Assembly: GCF_003945595.2 (NCBI RefSeq)
Contig: NW_024104301.1
Coordinates: 1,302,001-1,366,000 of the forward strand
Source: Pipra filicauda
Lineage: Eukaryota; Chordata; Aves; Passeriformes; Pipridae
DNA length: 64,000 nucleotides
Direction of reading: 5' to 3'
Shown here: piece by piece, positions 13,301 through 25,300 of the stretch
Layout: every line of letters starts with the position of its first letter
Position numbering within the stretch: position 1 is the first letter of the stretch
Translations under genes and position numbers: made by a program
The notes under the pieces: model-generated
What the model saw: only the letters and a program-made list of their open reading frames with translations
What the model was told of the DNA's origin: nothing
Database searches by the model: none

Positions 13301-16300
13301 TGTCCAGTTCCACAGGTCGAAGAAGATGATTCAGTCAGAAAAATCCTCTGGGCTTACAGAAGTAATCCCTGAACGACCGGTGGCCATGGAAAGGCTGCTG
13401 TTAAAATTCCATTGGTTATGTTAATGGATACATTTCTGAAGGTCCATTTGAAGAAGCTTAGGAATGTGATATCAGGGGCGTCAACAGTTGAGTAACAAAT
13501 TTGAAACACGTCCTTGGTGCAACGGAGCAGCCCTGGCAGGGGACAGAATAGCTCAAAATCAGGCTTCAGAGATGCTTTAAAATTAATCCAACGCTGGATT
13601 CCCAGTTCTGCTTCACCAACTCCGCTCGCACGATTTCTACATTTGCTTTATGACCCCCATCCCACACTCGCAGCACAGCAGAGAAGCAGCTCCCTGACAG
13701 CCTTGGCTGTCACACAACAGCACGAAGGGCTTCGTGCCATTGAATTATGGATGCAGTAAAGAACCTGGATTCTCTCAGTGCTACTCAGCAAGAAAGCTGT
13801 TAATTTTTTTGCACATACAACACACTGGAATCAATACCCCTCTAATCTAAATTAAATTAAATGTTTTCCTCCACCTTGCTTATCGCAGGATGACAGAGCA
13901 ACACTCAGGCTTCACAGATGTAGCGGCCTCAGCTCCAGAATATTGCTGGTTCTGTTCCTTCCAAGTCTTAAATCTTACCTTGAGAGAAAGGCTTGATGCT
14001 GCTTTATCGTGTCCAGTTCATAGGTTGATGAATCACTCCTTTTCCGTGGCAGCTGCTTCTTTGGATCTTCTCCGTTGCTACGAGGAATATCAATGTTGCT
14101 CCTGCTGAGGTGTCTGCTGGCTTCCAGATTAGAGCCACTGGAACAATAGCTGTTGTTCACCGTTATTCCAGGAGACAGAAGGTCCGTATCCTGGGATTTG
14201 AAATATATGGATTTGGCACTCTAACAGCTGAATCAGGAATAGACTGACACTATAACCTTCTCCTTCCACCCTCCTTTCCCCATCTACCCCAAGATCCAGT
14301 TGAGGACCATAAAGTACCTCAGGCCAAATCACCTTCTGAGGGTGTGGGTGTTGCTTCCCACCAGAGGGTGAAACATCCCTGTTCGGAGCAAACGCACCCA
14401 AACTGTGACACATATGCACACATTTGCCATTGGTAAGGAATTGAGTCTTTGTTTTTTCAGGAGAAGATCCTTACTAAAAGCAGGAGCCATGGAGGTGCTC
14501 TGGCCAGCAGACCTGTTCCCAGTAGCCACTGGGAGCCAGCATTACCTGGACACTCACAACGCTTCCTCGCCGGCTGCTGTTCTGGCTCTCGGACACGGTC
14601 TGATTGCTGTAGCATAAGGCATCAAATCCCAGGATTCCTCCAACACAGTCCCCTACCAAGCAGACCTGAGAAAGGTAACAAAAGCAGGAGAGGAGAGGGG
14701 GGAGAAATAAAAAGGAAATAAAAGAAAAGCACCCCTTGACTTCAGCTCCAAGCCGACAGGTAAATGGATGCTGGATTACACCTACGCAAGCTGGAATAAC
14801 AGAATGCCCAGTGCTTTCATCAGGAAAACTACTCAGTCAATGAATATCCATCAGAGCCTGCAGACTCCCATTATCTCACACAGCTGATGTGTCCTGGCTG
14901 TCCCCACCAGCCAACTGGAACACAGGGAGAGCAACACAGCACCCTGATCCCAGGGCTTACTCCAGCCTCAGGAAACCAAAGCTGCCAGCTGTCTGTGCTA
15001 CTTTAGGGAAGCTTCCCTGTGCTTCTGCCCATTAGTATCCTGAGGGGTAACACTGTCCTGCTTCCAAGGGTACCGAGCAGACAGGCACAGTAAAGCACCA
15101 CTGGGTAGCAGAAGGCTGGCTGGGTCCTGGGTACAACACTGGCTGGGAAGAAGCTCAGGGTGGATAAATCAAACCACAGCAGAGGAACGTGACAGCCAGT
15201 CCAATGTCTCTGCCCTCGTGGGGCTGGAAAGTCCCTTTGCTCAGAGGTGGGAAGCTCAGTCATGGTCTTTAACAGGGTGCAGCAGCTGCACAGCCTCGAA
15301 AAATAAACCCGCTGCTGTGACAGCTCCAGCACGAGCTGCTGAAGGCCCATTCAGGACAGGAATGCTTAAACAGCCTTGGTTTGCAATGGAGAAGAGACCA
15401 TGTGTTTAGTAACAAAAGTAGCATTCCTGCTTCAGAAAGGTGTGTCACGCTGAAAATTGATTAACTTCACAGCTTTGTAGCTCCATTTCTGAACACAAAC
15501 TCAGGCTTTGCTTTGAATCCCAAAGGTTCAAGACAGAATGAAGCAATAATCTCTCTCTCAGAAAGAAAGAAATGGAAAGCACAACACTTACTGCAGCTCA
15601 GCACTGTCATGTTTCCATCCCTCCTGAGAGATTAATGGCAAAGAGAGTTTCAGAAGGAAATTGCTTCTCTTGCTGTTCCCCTCACTGTGTTCATAAACAG
15701 CCCCTGGCTCACCTGGCCATTGAATGACGTGCCCTCCTGGGATCTGATGAACTCACTGTAGGCCTGGTTGGCTCTGACAATGACTGTGGCCACTGCTTCT
15801 TGGTACTGAGGGGAGGATGTTGCCAACAGAGGGAGTGCAGCGAGGGGAATGTGGTCCTGGCTGTTGGACAGGCAGCCTTCATCATAACTGTATGGGCTGA
15901 GGCTGGAAAGGGCAAGAGACATTGGAAATACTCAGCCTAACATAAAAGGTGGGGAAAACAATTTGCAGACAGTACAGTCAGTGTTGTGGTTCATTAAAAA
16001 AAAAAAAAAGCCTCAAGACAGAAAGGCCATTTATTCCTCTGTGAATGGGTGAGAGCTTAATAAATCTTTCTCTCCCATCAAAAGTAAATCTTCAAGGACA
16101 ACATACTTACACTGGCAGAACAACCCTCAGATAAGGAATTAAATCCTTAGTATTTATTGGATTAATTAGAATAAATCAATCTCAGAACTTGTGCTGCATG
16201 ATTCCTGTATTCACTGCAGCACAGTATGAAATCGAGACTGAATGCCTTGCTGGTACATTAATAAGTGCATCCTCAAAGCATGGTCAGAGCTTTCCATAAC

Positions 16301-19300
16301 ACATGCAGAATATTTTAGGGAAACAAATAAAACAACCCCCCAGCAAAAAAAAAAAAAACAAAAAACCAACCAACCAACCAAAAAACAAAACAAAACAAAA
16401 ACCAAACCAACCAAACAAAAAAGCCAACACCCCCCCCAAAAAAAAAGGAGTGAAATTGTAGATGTGTCCCTCCATGACAAAGTAGCATCAATTTACCTGG
16501 ACACCAGGGAAAATGCTTCGGAGCAGATGGCTGGGCAGGGGACAAGCTTGATGGCAATGTGGCCAAGAGCAGCTGGGTAATGCACCCTCATCACTGTGTC
16601 AAACACTGTTGTGATGGTGTTGACATCCCCTTGCTTGGAGCTCTGGTCACCACTTCCTGAGTCCAGGATGTTCCCTCCATGGAGGACCAAGAGGAGGACA
16701 TGGATTTTACTTGGCTGCATTAATGGCTGCACCGATTCATCCTAGGTGGGGATGGAAGAGAGCACAGGGAAAGGCTCATTTTGCAAAGAGGTTTGACTTG
16801 TGCTTAATTTATGGCAAAGGCCATTAGATACACCTGAATACAACACCTGAGGACCTGACTACTCCTTCCAGGTCTCTTATCCTACACATGTCCATGCACA
16901 AATCCACACACAGCCTCAGTGCAACTGACTGTCTCAAGCAGAAGGAATGCTGGAAATTAAAAAAAAACCTGCATAAAATTGTATCCAGGTAAAACACGGC
17001 AGGAGTAAAGACATTACTTGTGTGCATCAGGGTGGAAAAGTACAGAACTAAGAGATGGGTGTTGCTTTCTGTGGGGTGCTGAGCTCAGCTGCAGCCGTTG
17101 GCAGTGAAACACATTCAGCAAAACTAACAAATGAGATCGAAAGGTCAGCAAGTGGCAAGTTACTGAGAAAAGTTGTAGGAAGACCAGTCATTGCATGTTT
17201 GCCTACAACAGAAGTTATAAATAAGACTTCATATTTGCTTAAACTGGTGCAAAAGAGGAACTGGAAATAAAAAAACTTCATGACCCCATAACCCAAGGAC
17301 CGGCCAACATCTGGCTGGGATGCAAGAACCCAGGGAAGGATTTTAACTTGGCTTTTCAGGTCACTTTGCTTACTGTGCTGAACCAATTCCCTGCCTAAAC
17401 AGACAGGCTGTAGCTTGGGGGAAGGAGGGAACTGTATCCAGAGTACCATTAAAACTGTATCCAGGGTTATCATTAAATGACCTGCCAGACCAGCTGTAAG
17501 CCCAATCCTGATGCCCCAGGAGCAGGTACAAGAGCATCCATTTGACATATTATAACACAACAGAGCAGTAACTATTTTTAGTATCTATTTGCTAACAGGG
17601 CTTTCAGTGTTTACAGCTCCCATACAGACTCAAATCCTCCATGCCACACTGAAATATGTGCAAACACTCCTGTGCCTGACCCCTGTGCTCACAGAGACAA
17701 CATCTGAGAACATCCTGAGCAACTTCCTGTTGAGGCAGAGAAATAGCCACTGGGAGGGGGTGCAGAAGGGGTAGAGGGCAGCGGTATTTCCATTTGGCAA
17801 ATTCTTCTAATTTTAGCATTTTTAGTCCCCTGTTGTCCTTTGAGCAGTGACTGAGTCCCTCACAGTCCCTGCTGGTGGGAGGAAAGCATGCCCAGGCACA
17901 TATTAGCAACCTAACAACGAGCTTACATTTTTACCAGATAATGTTAAAGCATGTCTTAATACACAGCCCACTAGAAGTACTAAAATTCACATCCAAATCT
18001 GTAATAAAGATTTTCCAGACCTCCTGCATAAGAATGGCCATTAATTATTCAGCACCATTCCACTGTATTAATGCCTGCTCTTAAAACCTCCTCTGACTCC
18101 AGTTTTCAGTGCCTGCACAGTGAACTTTGTACCCGGCTGGAGGCACGGGAGGAGCTCTCCCAGCATCTCAGCACCTCTTCTGCTTCCAGACAAACTGCTC
18201 TAAGTGCTCATTTCGAAAACAACATGAGTCACCAGGCTCAGGGCATGCAGAAGTTTATCAGCAGTCATTTGGAGGCACCTTTCCCTTTCAGTTCATTAAC
18301 CTCTGTCCTTGAAGGGAATGGGGAACTGCTGATTAGTTGATGGGTGGAGGTGACTTCCTTGTAAGATCTGGAGCCTCTTAAGATACCCTGAACCACCTTA
18401 TGGTGAGGAAGCTCTTAACCTGAAAAATCACTGCCATGGTGGCATTGGAATTTCATACCATTTTAGCAGACAGCTTGTGAACAACTACAAATAACTGTCT
18501 TTTTCATCTCACTTTGAAGTCTGTTCTTTTCCTAAAATGAAGGCAGAAATGGGGGGGGTGTTGAGTTTGTACAGCCCTCTGAGGAAGACAAGTTCTCCAC
18601 ACTACCTTGAGCTCCAAGAGAAATTTTAGGGCTGTGACTTGCTTATCTTGAGGCAGCCACAGCCGTTGCCATCCCAGCCACCCACTCTCCCCGTGGCCCT
18701 TGAGCTCTCAATCTATTATGGAAAAGCCAAATCACCATGAACTTAGAGCCTGGCACAGAGAGTAATTTCAAAACCGTGCTCATGGTCTTTGAGGGACCAC
18801 TTAGACATAATGTAGGCACTCTGCAAATCAGCAACACCACCTCTGCAGCACTGACAGGCAGATGGTTCACAGGCAGGACAAGTACAGCTGCTCCTGGATG
18901 TCTCACCAAGACTCTGAGTTACAGAAGCCTGAATATGCAAGTCTAGAAAGCTGGGGTGGGTGGGAGTGTTGTTATTTATTATTTTACCCAAGCACTGACA
19001 CAGGCTGTGCTGTAACTGGTTTCCAAACAAGACCCTGAGCAGCTCCACGTCGTCGTGGGCTGCAGCCAAACGATGCCCCCTGCCCCTTGGTGCTGCAGGA
19101 ACTTATTTTCCCAGTTCCTTTACCATCCAGCATTACCTCTACCCAGCAGTGCCTCGGGCTACACTTATCCCCACAGGATTAGTAGTTTTTTCCAGCTGGA
19201 TACCTGATGCTGCCTGCAAACTACAGAGAATTTTCTACATGATGTTCAAAAAGTGGGTGAAATAGTCCCTTAAATCTGAAGCACACGGGTGCCAGTGCAG

Positions 19301-22300
19301 CTCAGCGACACACGGAGACAAAATGTCACTCACAGAAAAGAGTTTTAAACGTTTACCCCGTTTATCCCACGCAGACATATTCCAGCAACAAAGGATCTCA
19401 TTCCAAAAAAACCAAAGCACTTACTTCGATGATGCTGAGCCTCTCCACGCTGGAGCCAACGTGGTACTCTGCTGATGTCTCGTGGTACAAGTCACCTGGA
19501 AGCAGAGGTGTAAAATGTCAGCGCTGCAAGATTCTCTTTGGCAAAGACACTCCTCCATAAAGACACTGTTCCAATGCCTCTCAGTCTCTTCTGCCTCACA
19601 TCTCCTTCATTATTTCACCAAACTGCCCTCTCCCTCCCTCTTGCCTCCTTCCACCTGAGAAGCCTGGGCAACGCTGGGTCATTTATTTTCCAGTGATTTC
19701 TCCTAACCTTGGTAAGAGCTGAAGACATTAGTGAGCTCTTCTCTCATTACAGCAATCCAGTATTGCTGCTTTATTATGCATGGAAACAATGGGAAATCCC
19801 TGCACAATTGTCAGAAATGACTGGTTTGTTGGAAAAGAAAAGGAATTGTTTGAACTGTGCTGGGGAGCAGAAATCTGATGTGTTCCTATGTCTGCGCCTA
19901 CACAGACTGACTTTGTACCAGTGTCATCTTCCACTGTGCTGCCACATGAATCGCTCTGGCTGAGGAGCTGCAGCTTCCTTTCACCATTTCATAATGATGA
20001 GCAGAAAATAAAACTGAGGCAGATATACAGTCAAGAACAAAGGATGGAGCAAAAGGAAAGAAGTCAGGAGAAATTCAAGTCATTCGAGACAGAGCTGGAA
20101 TATTTCATTATACAAGAGAATCCTGACTGTCACACAAAGGAGCCAACGAGGAAAATAAAAGAGAATCAAGAGCTATCCCAGCTCCCACTGAGCAATTCTT
20201 TTTCAACAGCACTGGGCAGTCATTTTTATGCTCTGTCTCAGCTTTTGTGAGATGAGGATAACAAGTTTTTACCTTGCTCAGAATGTGGCTGTAACAATCT
20301 CCTGGAAATACTGTAAAATAGCACATGTAGTTTGTACTTAAAAAAAATTACCCTGGACATCATCGCATTCGGGGGTTTCAATTTTATCCATCAGATCATT
20401 GGAACTCCACTTGGTTATTTCTTTCGGGAACATTTCCTCATTGTCAGACAGGTCCTCTTTAAAAAACAGATTTTTTGAGAGTCACACACACAAAAATATG
20501 TACACAGACAAGAGCACAGAACAGAGTTTTAAATAAAACTAAGGCCCCATAACTCTATGTTATCTATAAACATTTGGATGGCTTAAGTCATAATAAACCG
20601 CAATACTTTACCAGCTTTTGTTACATAGAAACCAAACCATCTTTTGAAAAGTAAACAAAATGTTTTAGTTGCATGTGTCTAACAAACAGAACTCCTAAAG
20701 CATGGACAAAGTAACATGGGTTTTTAATGCTACCATCTCAGGTACCAAGCTTGCCCTTTTTCTTGCCAGTCTTTCTGATGGTGCTAAAGCAGCCAGAATG
20801 CTCCTGTACAGGACAAAGCAAGGTTTGTCACTGGGATCCTCCCAGACCTGTTTGAGAGCTCTGGGATGTCTTTGGGGGAAGCAGGGACAAAGATCACTGT
20901 TGTTAATAGGACCAAACACCTAAAAAGGCAGGAGCAGTAAAGGAAATGTGAACTCCCCAGGCTGATTTGCTCAGGAGATGAGATTTGTTTGATCACACTG
21001 ATTACACTTGTCTGCCATTTTCCTCCTACTTCAGGGTCTTTTCAATCCCCTGGCTCAGTTCAACTACAGTTGATAAAGAATAAGGGTCTTAAAAATATTA
21101 TGTTCCCAGAAGTGTAATTAAAATGACAGTGTAATACAAAGGAGACACTCATCTTTCTCTTTTCCTTTTTTCCATTGAGGATGTATCTTGTACTGTTACG
21201 AAGGTTAAGTGCCTTCTAATTTATTTATTGTTCTGTGCTTAGTATTTCTTTCCTGAAAATTTTGAGCTTGTAAATTTAATAAAGAGTTATAAATGTAATA
21301 ACAGCAGTAATTACAGATGTCTTGCAGATCTAAAAGCTGTAATCTTCAGAGTCCCAGACTAGGATTTCCCCTTTCTTACTGCTGTACAGTTACTAAAATA
21401 ATTAGTTGGAAAAATCCTACAATGGGGAACCAAAAGATTATGAAATATACTCATCTTTTCAGGAAATCTGAGTAATAGCTTAAAAACCAAATTATGTGAA
21501 GGGGATTTAGTGCAGATCCAAGCAAAGGCCGATTATTTTTAGGAGTTTCTATTTCAACTTTGACCATAAAAAGAGAGCAACCTGGAAATTTTGCATCAGC
21601 ATGCCATTTCCTTTTTCAGCTATGGAAAAAATCTGAGTAAATCCCAATTTCCCTGCACAAGGCAGTGTGGAGCTACCTGTCCAGAGCAAGTGGAAAGACT
21701 CACGTGCTGGCAGAGAATTAAGAGGACAATTGTACTCAAAGCTCCTCCAGCAACTTCATCTAAATATTAAACTTAATTCTTTGAGAGGTTTAATTACAGC
21801 CCTTACTGCTGCTCAAGTGATCCCTGAATGGGATATTACTCCCATTATTAGCATTTATTACAGGATAGATATTCGATATTACTGCACTTGTCACTATCTT
21901 TACCAGAGTGCGGCAGTGAATGAGGGTGAGTGGGAAGCTGGAGACAAGGAATCTTCTCGGGCTCGGGTTACGCCCACTGCACTGTGAGGAAATGTGTGTT
22001 TGGGAAGCACTTCTGAGGAACCCTGCTCGGTGTTGACTCACATCCTGATCCGTGCCAGTTCCCATGGCACCGATCCTGCAGGATGAGCTGCAAGCAGAGC
22101 TTCATCCCTGTTCTCAGAGCCGGAGCTGGGACGTGTCATCTGCAGGCCAAGGGGCATCAAGAGATCCCTCCCAGGGACAGGGTTGTGTTCAACTGCACAC
22201 ACATCAAGGCTTTGATTCCTAAACCAAAATCCCACCAGATTTGAGCATGCTTTTCAGCCCAACTGTGTGGATTGCAGAGGACAAACTGTACGTACACGGA

Positions 22301-25300
22301 GACTCGCTGCTGCAGGAGAGGAGCTGCTTCTACACTTAGCAAGCTCCTAGAAGTATTGCAACAGAGGTGCACAAGGCTCATTTTTGTTAATTCCCCCTCC
22401 CAGGCCTGTTAGGAGCATGCCAGGGATTCCCTGGGGCCCTGGATCCCAGGCAGAGCCATCTCCATCTCAATTCTATTACTGAGTAATTAAAGTGGCAAAA
22501 AGCAGTGGATAGCAAGGATGCCGTTTCCATGGCTCACTCCTCTTCTCTTGCACTTATATTGCCACAATAAATCCCTTGCATACTTTGTGTAAATGCTACA
22601 TAAGTTAATAAATAGAGACACTTAAACTAAGTTGGCCCTTCTTCCAGGCACGAGACACACGTTCATCCCCTGACTTACACGTGTCCCAGCCATTTCAGCC
22701 GCTACTGTACAAGTCACTCCACTAACATGCCATTTCCCACCACAGAATTTGAGATCCGTGCCTAAATACTGATGGGAGAGCTCTTCTGGAACACAGTACT
22801 ATCAATTTTTGGAGACTGAACTTTAGCTGAACATCAGTGAAATCGAGCTTTACAAAACTGGGGTGTCATTCTTCTAACAACTGCATTTCACAGAAAGGTC
22901 ACCAACTTCATCAGCACATATTGCACATCTCACTTCCATCAAACAAGCTGGGAGAAGAGTCCATCTGTTGTCAGTAGAGATGGAGCCCTTCACGCTTAAA
23001 TTTGCATTAACTACCACATACAAAAAGAGTGCAGTGGAACAAAGCTTCTCCACACACACATGCACAGAGTAAAAAAAAAATAACAGCTTTCTCTTAATAC
23101 AGGTAATCAAAATTACTTTGAGGATTCTGGAATCAACACTGATTAATTCTGGCACCTGAAGTACCTCGCTGCATTCACTATTGTATTTCTTGGAACATGA
23201 GAATAAGGAGTTAATAAAGGCAAATTTGGGTTTCTTCAGGTCCAGACAGGATAATTAATCATACCTCTTACTGATTAAAAAACAAATTAGAAGAATAATC
23301 AGTCACAGTGAATCATTAGGACACACCCACAGCGCAGTTACTATTGTGGATTTTACCCACACTCATTTGCACAACATAAAATACAGCTCCAAGGGCTAAG
23401 ACTGTTCAAGATCCCTTCAAACAGATCAGAATCTGAAATGTTGCTGTGTTAAATGTAAGAGTCTGCTGGGTGATGCTGGAAGAAGCTGCACCGTGTCATG
23501 GTGAGAAAGGAAAAGACTTCAAAGCAGAAAGTCTCGCTTCCTTCCCTGCTCACCCCCCACCCTCATGCCTTCCACTCCCTTACCCCACCATTTCAGGGGA
23601 GAAATGATGGTGATTGAGGCTCCACGTACCATGTGCATCAAAGAATTCATCATCTGAGCTGTCATCTGAATCCCTGGCAATGCTCTGCATCCTCCACTCG
23701 GAGATACTATGGCGCGAGGGACTTGCTGGAAAAAACAGAGAAGCCTGATGCGATACGCTACAGCGGCAACACGGAGAGTTCCCAACATGATCTTTGCTGG
23801 AGGGAGAATCATGTGTTCTCTATGAAAATTCCCTGCTGCAATATTAAAAACCCTAAACCCCGATGATGCTGGTGTGATGTCAGTGTACCGCTTTACAGAT
23901 CCTGTCTGTTTACTGTTGTTGGAACCTGCCAGCAAGATGCTACATTAAAGCAAGCTGCTGCTTGGATCACTCTTCTGCTATTTTGAATGGCAGCTATTTA
24001 TAATTGTTAGTAGGACGTGTAAAATCAGCTGGGTTTTAAAGTTTGCAATTAGGAAGGAAGCAGGCTGATTGGAGGCTTTCTCTGTGCCTCTCATCAGCAC
24101 ACAGACCGTGCCTCTGCTTCGCTAACTTTCGGGTGGGTAGCTAAGCAGAGCAGCCTGGAGAGAAATAATCTGTTTTCTGGAAGGAAATTGCTTCCACACA
24201 AATTGGATTAGAGATCTATTTAAACTTTAAACTTGAATGATTTAAACAACATGCCATGCAACTACTTCATCGGGAGCTGTCAGAGCACGGTCCTGACAGA
24301 GTGAGGAGAAACCCAACAGTCCTTTGGGTGCCGTTTGCCCTCCTGTTCTCACACCTACCTGCTCCCTTTCACTTTACCCTCCAGAGTTCCCTGTGCCAAA
24401 TATAATCATATTATGGCTTTTTTCTTGTATTTTTTTCAGATATAATTTAGCAACAGTCCAGCCTGAGCTCTTCTGGGCTGAACTTGTCACAGATCAGCCG
24501 CCTGCTGAAGGGAGCACTGTCCAGAGAACGATGAGAGAGAGGGTTTCTCCCCTCGTGCCTGTCACACAGTGCACACAAAGCACTTGCAGCAGCCACCTAA
24601 CCCAGCAAAAACCTGAGGAGACTGACAAATTCTCATTTAGCATATGCAAGACACTGAAACGCTCTGGTGACTGTGACAGCTGCACGAGCACTTTCACGCT
24701 ATTGTTCCAACAGCGTTAAATATACAAGTAAAATTCTTCTAATTTTTTATCTGGTTGTCAGATGGAAAGAGGAGGGAGACCCTGTGCAGAGTCATCTAAT
24801 TGCAGCTCAGCAGCCCCCAGCACCCACCGCCCACCTCTCGGGGAGCAGCAAGGAGGAGGCTGGCAGAGCAGAGCTAATTCACGCCGGAGTGACGTCAAGG
24901 CACTCGCATAATAGTGGCTAAAAATAGAGCATATAATAACATATGGAATGGTGACAAGGGTCCTGCTATCAGAAGTCTCACTTGGGTGGTAGGGAAAGGA
25001 CTGAGATCTTTGGGAGAAAAGGCATTTTTTTCAGCTGGAGGTGGCAGCACATCGCGACAGCCCTCCTTGCTTCCATATGGTAATATACTGCCAGCGTGGA
25101 GGAGGATTAAAATATCTGCATGACGTACTTCCCAGAACATCACCATTAATTTCTTTCATTACTTTTTCTTGTAAAAGCTGAGACATTCTGCAGTTGAAAA
25201 GAAATTCATGCTTTGCTCCCAGTGAAAACCTTCTAGTGAAATACTGAGAGGTCTGAAAACTCCAGCTCCCAGTGAACATGGCAGCAGTGGAAGAGGGGGT

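Noticed and set aside
16211..16566. Overlapping minus-strand open frames rich in Phe, Gly and Trp resembling a membrane protein
   Set aside because: The hydrophobic sequence comes from the T/G-rich low-complexity tract; no real membrane-protein pattern.
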